Source: Flavobacterium taihuense (GTDB taxonomy: Bacteria; Bacteroidota; Bacteroidia; Flavobacteriales; Flavobacteriaceae). From it: 64,000 nucleotides of DNA. This document shows, piece by piece, positions 33,230-41,561 of this stretch; the stretch's first letter is position 1; every line of letters starts with the position of its first letter. Under the pieces are notes generated by a model. It did not search any database and had not been told where the DNA came from. It saw only the letters and a list, made by a program, of their open reading frames with translations. The stretch covers positions 1-64,000 of the forward strand of contig NZ_JAHWYN010000019.1 in the NCBI RefSeq assembly GCF_019351435.1. Reading direction: 5' to 3'. The translations under genes and the position numbers were made by a program.

Positions 33230-34329
33230 TGCGCAGGTTTTGAAAAAATGTTGGTTATGAAGACATTAATTTGAGTGAATATAAGTATAATTTCTATAAT
33301 AGGATACCAATACATCACATCTTTTTCTTTTAATTTACCTGCAGCAAATCCGGTAACAATCCAAGTAACCAAATATCGGAAACCAATGAGGCTTACTACC
33401 AATATCCATTGAAATTGAAAAGCCAATAATACGATTGGTAATAATAGGAATAACAATTGAGAACTAAAGAAAAGTCCTAGTTGCATTTTGTCAAAGCTTT
33501 TGTAATGTTTGGCGGTGGCAACGTGTCTTCTTTTTTGAATAAACCAATCCTTAAAAGTAGTTTTTGGTGCCGAATAGGTAAAACTTTCAGGATTATAACT
33601 AATAGTGGTATTGCCTGAATTTGCAGCTTGATTAATGAATAAGTCATCGTCACCAGAACGAATTTGTATGTGGTCTATAAAACCATTTACATTGAAGAAT
33701 TCCTCTTTTTTGTAAGCCAAATTGCGGCCTACACCCATATAAGGTTTACCTATTTTTGCCCACGAAAAATATTGTACGGCAGTAAGCAAAGTTTCAAATC
33801 GGATTATTTTATTGAGTAATGAGTTGGCTATCTTTTCGTAACCACTATAACCCAAGACAATAGTTTTTTCTTTTGTGAATTGAGAGCTCATTGCGGTAAT
33901 CCAATCTTTGGAAATTGGATAACAATCGGCATCTGTAAATAATAAATGTTCTTTTGTAGCAGCTTTAATTCCTAATGTTAAAGCATATTTTTTGTTTCCC
34001 CAAAAAGCTTCATTATTTTTTACTTTAACTAATTTTATGTTTGAATATTTTTTTTCAAACTCTTCAAATATGTCCAGAGTGTTATCACTGGAAGCATCGT
34101 CAATCAAAACGATTTCGAAGTTGGGATAATTTTGTTCAGCCAATAATGGAACGTATTTGATTACATTTTCTTCTTCATTTTTGGCACAAACAATCACAGA
34201 GATTGGAATGTTTTTGGCTTCTATTTCTTGTGCTTTTGTGAATGAAAATTTTCCAAAAACAATTAGATAATAAAAAAGTTGAATAACAACAATTGCAATA
34301 AAAACGTATAGAGTAAAGGTTAGCATCAT
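33220..34329 (-). CDS. Membrane-associated family 2 glycosyltransferase
   Basis: I start at the ATG at 34327-34329 because a TACATTTG promoter box (34359-34366) lies inside the longer frame; this gives 369 residues. Residues 1-28 are a membrane helix. The GT-A domain follows, with VSVIVCAKNEEENV-like start (here ISVIVCAKNEEENV), a DDASSDN motif, the metal-binding DADCYP, and QKRRHVATAKHY (a Q-x-x-R-W-like region). Two more helices lie near the C terminus. It probably adds sugars to an envelope lipid or polysaccharide. It overlaps the downstream sigma factor by 10 bp. Confidence 0.85.
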   Translation of the reverse strand: MMLTFTLYVFIAIVVIQLFYYLIVFGKFSFTKAQEIEAKNIPISVIVCAKNEEENVIKYVPLLAEQNYPNFEIVLIDDASSDNTLDIFEEFEKKYSNIKLVKVKNNEAFWGNKKYALTLGIKAATKEHLLFTDADCYPISKDWITAMSSQFTKEKTIVLGYSGYEKIANSLLNKIIRFETLLTAVQYFSWAKIGKPYMGVGRNLAYKKEEFFNVNGFIDHIQIRSGDDDLFINQAANSGNTTISYNPESFTYSAPKTTFKDWFIQKRRHVATAKHYKSFDKMQLGLFFSSQLLFLLLPIVLLAFQFQWILVVSLIGFRYLVTWIVTGFAAGKLKEKDVMYWYPIIEIILIFTQINVFITNIFSKPAHWK

Positions 34330-34358
34330 TGTATTTTTTTGGCTTTTAAAAACGATTG

Positions 34359-34388
34359 CAAATGTAATTAGCAATTGTGAATTATCAA
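34359..34388 (-). promoter_or_regulatory. Promoter of the glycosyltransferase/sigma-factor operon
   Basis: On the minus strand TTG (34388-34386) is followed after 19 bp by TACATTTG (34366-34359). This is the best-spaced -33/-7 pair in the window and decides the start of the gene at 34329. Confidence 0.6.
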
Positions 34389-34402
34389 TATAAAATCGGT
34401 AA

Positions 34403-35017
34403 TTACTTTCTGTATTTAGCCATTTCTTTCGCGACAGCCATAGATTGAGGGTTTTCTGTTTTTTCTAATTCGGAAATAATATTCGAATAATTTTTGTCAT
34501 CTCGGTTTTGTGACATTTTAGTTTGCGCTTGTATTTCTTCTATTTTAATTTCAAAAGCTACTATTCCTCTGGTCTGCATCATCGTTTTTTTTGATAACTC
34601 TGCCACTCGGACAGGACATTTGGAGTTTTGTTCGTATTTGTCGACCAGTTTGGTTAAGGAATCAATTACAGCGTCTCCTTCGATGATTTTTATCTTTCCA
34701 TAAACATGAACCGCCGAGTAATTCCAAGTGGGAACATTCTCATGATCGTACCAAGATGGAGAAATATAGGAGTGAGGCCCTGTAAATACAGCCAAAACTT
34801 GGTTATCCGATTCGAATGCTGTCCATTGCGGGTTCTCTTTTGATATATGTCCCATCAAAACTTCTTCGCCTTCTGAATTGCTTTCCAGTTCCAATGGAAT
34901 ATGAGTTGCCCATAATTTTCCATTGGTTTGATTGATTAGAATACCAAAAGCATTTGCTTTGAGAAAGGTTCTGATGACTTCTTTATCTTCGTTTTTGTAT
35001 AAATCTGGAATGTACAT
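34403..35017 (-). CDS. FMN-binding PaiB-like protein
   Basis: The 204-residue protein matches the PaiB family: MYIPDLY at the start, ATHIPLELE, and the FMN-site region GPHSYISPSWYDHENVPTWNYSAVHVYGK (quoted in parts, about 80-108). PaiB is annotated as a transcriptional regulator in Bacillus, but its fold is that of a pyridoxamine-phosphate-oxidase-like flavin protein, so the regulatory role is uncertain here. No PaiA homologue is nearby. It is 54 bp upstream of nothing it clearly partners with; the next gene is murB. Confidence 0.85.
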   Translation of the reverse strand: MYIPDLYKNEDKEVIRTFLKANAFGILINQTNGKLWATHIPLELESNSEGEEVLMGHISKENPQWTAFESDNQVLAVFTGPHSYISPSWYDHENVPTWNYSAVHVYGKIKIIEGDAVIDSLTKLVDKYEQNSKCPVRVAELSKKTMMQTRGIVAFEIKIEEIQAQTKMSQNRDDKNYSNIISELEKTENPQSMAVAKEMAKYRK

Positions 35018-35071
35018 GTTTTGCTATTTTAGATTTAGGATTACTGTAATCTGAATTCTATAATCTGTAAT

Positions 35072-36085
35072 CTAAATTATATTAACCTCTGCTTCAATAT
35101 GAATCCCAAATGTATTGAAAACAGTATCTTGAACCGTTTTGGAAACATCCAAAATTTCTTGTCCTGTTGCATTTCCATAATTCACTAAAACTAATGCCTG
35201 GTTTTTATGGATCCCAGCATCTCCAAAACGTTTTCCTTTCAAACCGGCTTTTTCAATTAACCATCCAGCTGGAACTTTGACTTCTGTTTCTGAAATGTCA
35301 AAGAATCGCATTTCTGGAAAATTTTGATGTATTTTCTCAAAATCAGACTTTAAAAGGATTGGGTTTTTGAAAAAACTGCCACTGTTTCCTAATTCGGCAG
35401 GGTCAGGTAATTTGCTTTTGCGAATGGCAATCACTGCATTACTCACGTCTTTTAAACCGGGAGTTGTGATGTTATTTTTGGCTAATTCGGCGGTGATGTC
35501 ACCGTAGGAAGTGTTTATTTTATGGTTTTGTTTCGTTAGTTTGAAAACAACAGAGGTTATAATGTATTGGTCTTTTACTTCGTTTTTAAAAATACTTTCT
35601 CGGTATCCAAAATTACATTCTTCTTTGTTGAAGGTTCTCATTTCTAGACTTTCGATATTTATCGCGTCGCAGGAAACAAAAGTGTCCTTGATTTCAGTAC
35701 CATAAGCGCCGATGTTTTGTACTGGCGTTGTGCCAACATTGCCTGGAATGAGCGACATATTTTCGAGTCCGCCAAAGTTTTGGTCTATCGCCCAAAGCAC
35801 AAATTGATGCCAATTTTCGCCCGCCTGACTTTCTACCCAAACATAATCGGCATCTTCTTTCAGTATTTTTTTTCCTTTTAAATCAATATGGATTACGAGG
35901 GCTTCGATATTTTTTGTCAAAAGCATATTGCTTCCTCCTCCAAGAACGAATTTCTTTTGGTTTTTGTTTTGTTCCAAAATGCTTTTCAATTCGGAGACAC
36001 TGTGAACGGCAACAAATTGTTCGGCTTTGGCTTCAATGCCAAATGTATTGTAGTTTTTTAAAGAAAAATCATTTAAAATCTCCAT
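35072..36085 (-). CDS. murB: UDP-N-acetylenolpyruvoylglucosamine reductase MurB
   Basis: MurB is the FAD enzyme that reduces UDP-GlcNAc-enolpyruvate to UDP-MurNAc in peptidoglycan synthesis. The 337-residue protein has the FAD-binding LGGGSNML motif (about 49-56), SLIPGNVGTTPVQNIGAYG (about 122-140) with the catalytic Tyr region, and NSGSFFKNPI with the catalytic Ser. The length and the C-terminal extension are those of the type I (E. coli-like) form. It is followed closely by a PaiB-like gene across a word-repeat spacer. Confidence 0.96.
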   Translation of the reverse strand: MEILNDFSLKNYNTFGIEAKAEQFVAVHSVSELKSILEQNKNQKKFVLGGGSNMLLTKNIEALVIHIDLKGKKILKEDADYVWVESQAGENWHQFVLWAIDQNFGGLENMSLIPGNVGTTPVQNIGAYGTEIKDTFVSCDAINIESLEMRTFNKEECNFGYRESIFKNEVKDQYIITSVVFKLTKQNHKINTSYGDITAELAKNNITTPGLKDVSNAVIAIRKSKLPDPAELGNSGSFFKNPILLKSDFEKIHQNFPEMRFFDISETEVKVPAGWLIEKAGLKGKRFGDAGIHKNQALVLVNYGNATGQEILDVSKTVQDTVFNTFGIHIEAEVNII

Positions 36086-36120
36086 AAAGAAAGTAATTAG
36101 GTAATGTTTAACTTTTGAAT

Positions 36121-36792
36121 TTATTCCGAATATAAAGCTCTCTCGATAAAGTTATTGAAAGGTTTTAACGCCAACATTTTTTCGGCCATGATGGATACGA
36201 AATCTTTTTGGGTAACCAATTTGGTATCGAAAGACTGAGTGGCAGTAAAGCTTTTCAGTTTCAGGAATTCAATGGCAGGATCTTCTTTATCGTAGCCTTT
36301 TGGTGGATTTTTCAAAGTCGAAGTTTCGTCCCTATTCAGATTTTGATAAATAGATTTAAATTTTTTGTCATTTAAAATTTCCTGTAAATCATCATAGAAA
36401 AAGTGAATTTCTTTTCTAATTTTTTGAAGCTGGTCGGGCTGTGGGCAATACAATCCACCGCCTACAAAGCATTTTTCATTTTCTATATGAAGGTAATAAC
36501 CCGAAGCTTCTGCATTTTTGGCTCCCGGAGAGATCCAAACGCCCAAATTCGTTTTATAAGGTGATTTGTCTTTGGCAAAACGAACGTCACGATTGATTCT
36601 GAAAACGCAGTTTTTTACTTCGAGCATTTCCAATGAAGGATCAAGAGGTTTCATAGCGTCAAGAAAAGAGGCCACCAACTGATGGTAGTCTTTCTTTACG
36701 GCTTCGTATCGTTTTTTGTTTTCAAGAAACCAATCACGATTGTTGTTGGCTTTTAAATCTTCTAGGAATTTTAGAGTGTCTTTTGAGAGCAT
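36121..36792 (-). CDS. DUF2461-family protein
   Basis: The 223-residue cytoplasmic protein follows the DUF2461 (TIGR02453) pattern: FLEDLKANNNRDWFLENKKRY near the start (quoted here in part: NNNRDWFLENKKRYE), then RINRDVRFAKDKSPYKTN and the YYLHIENEKCFVGGGLY region. The family is widespread in bacteria but the function is not established. It lies between murB and the rhodanese-thioredoxin gene (8-bp gap), so it is likely in their transcript. Confidence 0.85.
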   Translation of the reverse strand: MLSKDTLKFLEDLKANNNRDWFLENKKRYEAVKKDYHQLVASFLDAMKPLDPSLEMLEVKNCVFRINRDVRFAKDKSPYKTNLGVWISPGAKNAEASGYYLHIENEKCFVGGGLYCPQPDQLQKIRKEIHFFYDDLQEILNDKKFKSIYQNLNRDETSTLKNPPKGYDKEDPAIEFLKLKSFTATQSFDTKLVTQKDFVSIMAEKMLALKPFNNFIERALYSE

Positions 36793-36800
36793 AGGCCAGA

Positions 36801-37499
36801 TTATTGCAATTGGGTTTTTAAATCTTCTTCACTAACGAATCCTGATTTTTGCCATTTGACGGCTTTGTTTTCGTACAATATTAAAGTAGGAAGTTCGCTG
36901 ATTTTTAATTCCTGCATAATGGTTTTATTTTCGTCGGCGTTTAAGCGAATGATTACTACTTTGTCAGTCATTTCTTTTTGCATTTTTAGGATATAAGGCT
37001 CCATTTTTTTGCAAGGAGCACACCAAGGAGCATAAAAATTCACTAACACTTTCTTGTCGGATTTTAATAATTCGGCATATTCCTGAGGGCAAACACCAAT
37101 GATTTTAGTGTCGGGTTTTGCCAATCCTGCGGCCTCCCATTTGAGCATTCCGCCGTCAAGGTTGTAAACGGTTGTAAAACCCAATTCGGCCAATTTGTTC
37201 GATGCTTTGGCACTTCTTCCGCCACTTTTACAGTATACAAAAACCGGTTTGGTTTTGTCATATTTGTCCGTTTTTAAAACAAAACTATCACTGAGCCAAT
37301 TCACATTATCGGAATTTTCGATATTTCCTGAGGCGTATTCTTCGGGTGTACGAACATCAAGAATTTGTGCATTTGGGGTTGCCTTTATCTTTTCAGAAAA
37401 GGTAGTAACATCAATTGTTTTAACAGCGGGTGATGTTTGTCCGTTACAAGAGAGTATAATAAAGGATATGAGGAATAAAAAAAAATGATTTGTTTTCAT
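36801..37499 (-). CDS. Rhodanese-thioredoxin fusion lipoprotein
   Basis: The 232-residue protein has a lipobox ILSC (Cys18), a rhodanese domain (about 25-128) with DVRTPEEYASG and the active-site loop CKSGGRS (Cys90), and a thioredoxin domain (about 140-230) with the redox motif WCAPC (Cys160, Cys163). The two domains on one lipid-anchored chain suggest a periplasmic role in thiol or sulfur chemistry; the exact substrate is unknown. It is 8 bp upstream of the DUF2461 gene. Confidence 0.88.
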   Translation of the reverse strand: MKTNHFFLFLISFIILSCNGQTSPAVKTIDVTTFSEKIKATPNAQILDVRTPEEYASGNIENSDNVNWLSDSFVLKTDKYDKTKPVFVYCKSGGRSAKASNKLAELGFTTVYNLDGGMLKWEAAGLAKPDTKIIGVCPQEYAELLKSDKKVLVNFYAPWCAPCKKMEPYILKMQKEMTDKVVIIRLNADENKTIMQELKISELPTLILYENKAVKWQKSGFVSEEDLKTQLQ

Positions 37500-37577
37500 T
37501 GGGGTGTTAGTATTATATTTTGTGTAAAATTAAACAATTTTTACTTTTTTGAATCTTTAAGCAATCTTAAATAAAAG

Positions 37578-38657
37578 TTACAAATTGAAAATAGTATAAC
37601 TCTGCAATGTCGATTTTACAATTGTTTCCGTGCGTTCAGGATGGGTGTCTGATATAAAAAGTTGTCCGAATGTGTCGTTGTTGACCATTTCGATGATTTT
37701 AGACACTCGGTTTTCGTCTAGTTTATCGAAGATGTCATCAAATAACAGAATGGGTTTTACACCACTTTGTTTTTTTAGGAATTCAAATTGCGCGAGTTTC
37801 AAGGCTATCAAAAAAGATTTTTGCTGCCCTTGGGAACCAAATTTTTTGATGGGATGATTGTCGATTTCAAAAGAAAGGTCGTCTTTATGAATTCCCATAC
37901 TCGTGTATTGCAGGATGCGGTCCTTATTAATGCTTTGCTGCAAGAGTGTCAGTAAATCATTTTCGAATAAATGGCTTTCGTAAATCAACTGTACCGATTC
38001 TTGCGAGCCTGTTATATTGTGATGATGAAAGTTGAAAATAGGAATGAACTCGGCGATGAACGCTTTTCTTTTTTCGAAAATGGATTGGCCAAATTCGGTT
38101 AGCTGTTCATTATATATAGATAAGGTATCGTTATCATAGGTATGGTTCAGTGCAAAATACTTTAATAAGGCATTGCGCTGGCTCATTACCTTTTGATATT
38201 GGATGAGTTGTTGCAAATATTGTGAATCCAATTGGGATATCACGCTGTCCATAAATTTTCTTCTGGTTTCGCTTCCTTCCACGATTAAATCTCTGTCCGC
38301 TGGGGAAATAATAACCAAAGGGATGAAACCGATGTGGTCTGAGAATTTATCGTATGCTTTTCCGTTGCGTTTCAGTATTTTTTTTTGGCCTTTTTTGAGA
38401 CTGCAGACAATTTGTTCGGTTCTTTCATTTTTTTCGAATTCGGCGTCAATTACAAAAAACTCTTCACCGTGTTTGATGTTTTGAACGGCAAGTGGATTGA
38501 AATAACTTTTCCCGTACGACAAATGATAGATAGCGTCCAATACATTGGTTTTTCCGATGCCGTTTTTGCCCACAAAACAATTGATTTTGCTGTCAAATTC
38601 GAAATTGGCTTCGGAAAAGTTTTTGTAATTGAATAACGATATTTTTTTTAAATACAT
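37578..38657 (-). CDS. recF: DNA replication and repair protein RecF
   Basis: RecF binds gapped DNA and helps load RecA with RecO and RecR. The 359-residue protein has the Walker A motif GKNGIGKTN (30-38), the ABC-like signature region with FGSQGQQKSFLIALKLAQ, and the Walker B with LLFDDIFDKLDENR. The family length is normal. It is transcribed away from a TPR gene across a divergent 389-bp gap holding a structured repeat. Confidence 0.95.
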   Translation of the reverse strand: MYLKKISLFNYKNFSEANFEFDSKINCFVGKNGIGKTNVLDAIYHLSYGKSYFNPLAVQNIKHGEEFFVIDAEFEKNERTEQIVCSLKKGQKKILKRNGKAYDKFSDHIGFIPLVIISPADRDLIVEGSETRRKFMDSVISQLDSQYLQQLIQYQKVMSQRNALLKYFALNHTYDNDTLSIYNEQLTEFGQSIFEKRKAFIAEFIPIFNFHHHNITGSQESVQLIYESHLFENDLLTLLQQSINKDRILQYTSMGIHKDDLSFEIDNHPIKKFGSQGQQKSFLIALKLAQFEFLKKQSGVKPILLFDDIFDKLDENRVSKIIEMVNNDTFGQLFISDTHPERTETIVKSTLQSYTIFNL

Positions 38658-38781
38658 CTGAAGGTCTTGCTGGAATTGTTGACTTTGAAGCTTTTTTTGG
38701 ACGGTTTCTAAGAAGGTGCAAATTATTGAAAAATATCGATATAAAGGATGGGAATTTATGTTTTCGTTTTTTTACTACGTC

Positions 38782-38906
38782 CGTTCGCTCGCGTGAGGGA
38801 TAGGAGCAAGCTACCAAAGTAGCGCGGATGGCCCGACAGCAGCTAGGAAAAAGGGCGCTGACGTCAAAGCTGATAGCCCTTTTTTCTAGCTGGTGGCACG
38901 CCCTAA
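38782..38906 (+). repeat. Structured intergenic element with conserved ends, about 125 bp
   Basis: The left end reads GCGTGAGGGATAGGAGCAAG, then CCAAAG, then GATGGCCCGACAGC. Next is a long hairpin, AGCTAGGAAAAAGGGC (38841-38856) with GCCCTTTTTTCTAGCT (38876-38891), 15 of 16 paired, and the right end is GGTGGCACGCCCTAAT. The ends match the element at 55768-55891 while the hairpin differs. It lies in the divergent gap between recF and the TPR gene, so it cannot be only a terminator for a known gene. Confidence 0.7.
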
Positions 38907-39015
38907 TTATTCGGATATTAAGGGGTGTTTTTTCAGTGAAAATAAGGGATTAAAAATATTTTTCTAAATTTTAATATAAAATTCATTTTTTTTACGTGCA
39001 TTAGAATAAAAATTT

Positions 39016-39023
39016 TATTTTTG
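39016..39023 (+). promoter_or_regulatory. -7 promoter box for the TPR-membrane-protein gene
   Basis: TATTTTTG matches TAnnTTTG, 24 bp upstream of the ATG at 39047. Confidence 0.5.
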
Positions 39024-39046
39024 CCGTTCACTAAATTAAATTTTAA

Positions 39047-39826
39047 ATGGCTACTTACAGTAAAAGAGGATATAAAACACCAAAAGAAAAGGAAGTAAAA
39101 GACGATGCAGTTGAAAATGTAACGATTGACGAAAAAGACAGTGCTACGGCTGAGGTTTTTTCGAAATTAGACGAAACAGCTTCTAAGACAGAAGACTGGG
39201 TTGCTAAGAATCAAAAAATTATTATTGGGGTTGTTGGTGCTATTACATTGGTAACTGTTGGATATTTTGCTTATCAAAAATTTATCGCCAATCCTAAAGA
39301 AGATGATGCTGCGAACGAAATGTTTGTTGCACAATCTAACTTTGAAAAAGCGACTAATGGTGTGGCAAGTGATTCATTGTATAAATTGTCATTGAATGGT
39401 TCTGAAGGTAAATTTGGATTTGTAAAAATCGCTGATGAATATTCTGGAACTGCTGCGGGAAATTTGGCTAATTATTATGCGGGTATTGCTTATTTGAATA
39501 CCGGTAAATATGATGAAGCGATTACTTTTTTAGGTAAATTCAGTTCAAATGATTTGATGTTAAGTGCTTTGGCAAAAGGAGCTATTGGGGATGCTTATTC
39601 TCAAAAAAATCAACCAAAAGAAGCTTTGGAGAATTATATTAAAGCTTCTGAGGCTAGCAAAAATGATTTTACAACGCCTCGTTTCTTGATGAAAGCCGGT
39701 AAAGTAGCTTTGGCATTAGGAAATAAAGCGGATGCTTTGAAATATTTCACTGATATTAAAGAAAATTACGAAAACGCTCCTGAAGCTGCAACAGTGGATG
39801 GTTTGATTGGTTTGTCACAAGAGTAA
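39047..39826 (+). CDS. Membrane-anchored TPR protein
   Basis: The 259-residue protein has a charged cytoplasmic N-terminus (1-60), one membrane helix (about 64-84: IIIGVVGAITLVTVGYFAYQ) and a periplasmic domain with TPR-like repeats (about 110-255, for example NLANYYAGIAYLNTGKYDEA). The layout recalls YfgM-type ancillary proteins of the Sec translocon, but that is only an architectural resemblance. It is followed by ribH after 101 bp containing two hairpins. Confidence 0.75.
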   Translation: MATYSKRGYKTPKEKEVKDDAVENVTIDEKDSATAEVFSKLDETASKTEDWVAKNQKIIIGVVGAITLVTVGYFAYQKFIANPKEDDAANEMFVAQSNFEKATNGVASDSLYKLSLNGSEGKFGFVKIADEYSGTAAGNLANYYAGIAYLNTGKYDEAITFLGKFSSNDLMLSALAKGAIGDAYSQKNQPKEALENYIKASEASKNDFTTPRFLMKAGKVALALGNKADALKYFTDIKENYENAPEAATVDGLIGLSQE

Positions 39827-39850
39827 AAAGATTTAAGATTGTTGGTTTAT

Positions 39851-39910
39851 AGCTATTAAATTTCTATCTTTAATAGCTGAAATCTAAATTCTATCCCGAT
39901 AGCTTCGGGA
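39851..39910. other. Two hairpins between the TPR gene and ribH
   Basis: AGCTATTAAA (39851-39860) pairs perfectly with TTTAATAGCT (39869-39878), and TCCCGA (39894-39899) pairs with TCGGGA (39905-39910). The second has the CCCGATAGC core also seen in the element near 8.6 kb. Neither has a T-run. Confidence 0.5.
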
Positions 39911-39927
39911 CTAAATTCTAAAATATA

Positions 39928-40500
39928 ATGGCTACCATAAATAAAAATTTATCTGATTATGATAAAAACACGGTCCCAAACGCGAAAGACTTTCGCTTTG
40001 GGATTGTTGTTTCTGAATGGAATGATACTATCACAGAAGGTCTTTTTAAAGGAGCAATTGCGGCTTTGTTGGAAAATGAGGTTCCTTCTCATCACATTAT
40101 CCGGTGGAATGTTCCTGGAAGTTTTGAGCTGATCTATGGTTCAAAAAAAATGTTGCAAACTCAAAATGTAGATGCTGTAATTGCAATTGGATGTGTGATT
40201 CAAGGGCAAACCAAGCATTTTGATTTTGTATGTGAAGGGGTAACCCAAGGAATTAAAGATTTGAATGTTCAAACCGATGTACCTGTTATTTTTTGTGTCT
40301 TGACAGATGATAACATTCAGCAATCAATTGATAGAAGTGGGGGGATTCATGGAAACAAAGGTACTGAAGCAGCTATTGCAGCCATAAAAATGGCTTACAT
40401 TCGTCAACAAGCTTCTTTGTCTCACCAAATTGACAATCAGCATTTATTGTCTCCAGGTGCTTTGCGAATTGAAAATTTGCCTTTGCAAATAGAAGAATAA
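39928..40500 (+). CDS. ribH: 6,7-dimethyl-8-ribityllumazine synthase
   Basis: RibH condenses the ribityl-pyrimidine with dihydroxybutanone phosphate, the next-to-last step of riboflavin synthesis. The 190-residue protein has RFGIVVSEWNDTITEGL near 23-39, VPGSFELIYGSKK, GCVIQGQTKHFDFV (about 91-104) with the catalytic His region, and the late NKGTEAAIAA. It is about 30 residues longer than usual, with a C-terminal tail (about 160-190) of unclear use. It lies downstream of a TPR gene and ends at a good terminator. Confidence 0.95.
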   Translation: MATINKNLSDYDKNTVPNAKDFRFGIVVSEWNDTITEGLFKGAIAALLENEVPSHHIIRWNVPGSFELIYGSKKMLQTQNVDAVIAIGCVIQGQTKHFDFVCEGVTQGIKDLNVQTDVPVIFCVLTDDNIQQSIDRSGGIHGNKGTEAAIAAIKMAYIRQQASLSHQIDNQHLLSPGALRIENLPLQIEE

Positions 40501-40568
40501 TAGATTTTGTAATTGGCGATTAGTAATTAGTGAAAAGCTGATTACGGAGTGCTATTTACTAATTACTT

Positions 40569-40610
40569 AAAAAAAGCCTATACTTTTCATTGAATTGTAT
40601 AGGCTTTTTT
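40569..40610 (+). terminator. ribH terminator
   Basis: AAAAAAGCCTATAC pairs with GTATAGGCTTTTTT (40597-40610) around a 13-base loop. Confidence 0.82.
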
Positions 40611-40657
40611 ATGTTTTTTTTGTGATTAACGGAATTTTACGGAATCTTCTTAATTGT

Positions 40658-40665
40658 TATATTTG
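40658..40665 (+). promoter_or_regulatory. -7 promoter box for the DUF6624 gene
   Basis: TATATTTG matches TAnnTTTG, 27 bp before the ATG at 40692. Confidence 0.5.
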
Positions 40666-40691
40666 ATGCTAAATGTTTAAAAAAATAATTG

Positions 40692-41396
40692 ATGATAGTT
40701 TCGAATATAAAAAGATATGCATTTATTCTGTTGTTGTTTGTATTCGGATTTAGTCAGGCCCAAGGCGTAATTGATGAAAATTTGAAAAAAGAGTTGGATG
40801 GTATTTATAAATCGGACCAAATTCTTAGAGAGTATATTGATTCTGAAACAACCGATAGCAGAAAATTACAAATACTCAATGAAACAGGTTATTCAAAAGA
40901 TGATTTGGCAAATGGTAATGTGTATGTGATACTGAATAAGCTAGATTCCATTAATCTTATACGGATTGAGGAAATTATCGCAAAACAGGGTTACCCAGGT
41001 AAAACATTAGTTGGAGAACCGACCAATGAAGCGGCTTGGTTTGTGATTCAGCACAGCAAAAAAATAGCTGATTATTTTCCGATGATTCAGGAAGCAGGAG
41101 CAAGCAATGAAATACCCTTTACAAAAGTTGCCATGATGCACGATAGAATGCTAATGCAGGAGGGAAAGGAGCAACTTCATGGCACTCAAGGAGCTGGAAT
41201 GAATATTTTGAACCCGACATCGGGGAAGAAAGAGTTTTGGAATTATATTTGGCCTATACAAAATGCAGAATCAGTAAATGAACTGAGGAAGGAAGCGGGG
41301 TTTACCACTACTGTAGAAGAGAATGCGAAAAGAATGGGAATAGCTTATAAACGTTATTCCCTTGAAGAAGTAAAGCAATTAACCATAAAAGAATAA
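40692..41396 (+). CDS. Secreted DUF6624-like protein
   Basis: I choose the ATG at 40692; the longest frame begins one codon earlier with TTG. The 234-residue protein has a signal peptide (MIVSNIKRYAFILLLFVFGFSQAQ, quoted in part: KRYAFILLLFVFGFSQAQ) and then a mostly helical domain with KQGYPGKTLVGEPTNEAAWFV and IQHSKKIADYF, which is the pattern of the DUF6624 family. Function unknown. It probably has its own promoter and ends 165 bp before mutL. Confidence 0.75.
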   Translation: MIVSNIKRYAFILLLFVFGFSQAQGVIDENLKKELDGIYKSDQILREYIDSETTDSRKLQILNETGYSKDDLANGNVYVILNKLDSINLIRIEEIIAKQGYPGKTLVGEPTNEAAWFVIQHSKKIADYFPMIQEAGASNEIPFTKVAMMHDRMLMQEGKEQLHGTQGAGMNILNPTSGKKEFWNYIWPIQNAESVNELRKEAGFTTTVEENAKRMGIAYKRYSLEEVKQLTIKE

Positions 41397-41489
41397 TAGC
41401 ATTATTATTGGTTTTAAAAGGGTTAGCTTTCGATTTAAATTTGCTTTTTTTTATGACTGTCAAAGAGCTAAAACCCAACAGAAATTCCT

Positions 41490-41497
41490 TAAATTTG
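41490..41497 (+). promoter_or_regulatory. -7 promoter box for mutL and downstream genes
   Basis: TAAATTTG matches TAnnTTTG, 65 bp upstream of the mutL ATG. Confidence 0.45.
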
Positions 41498-41561
41498 TCC
41501 TCCTTGATTTTAATTATTATTTAAAATCTGAAATTTAAAATCCTAAATCTAAAATTTTTCA

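Noticed and set aside
37630..37857. Plus-strand frame inside recF
   Set aside because: Shadow of recF on the opposite strand with no independent support.
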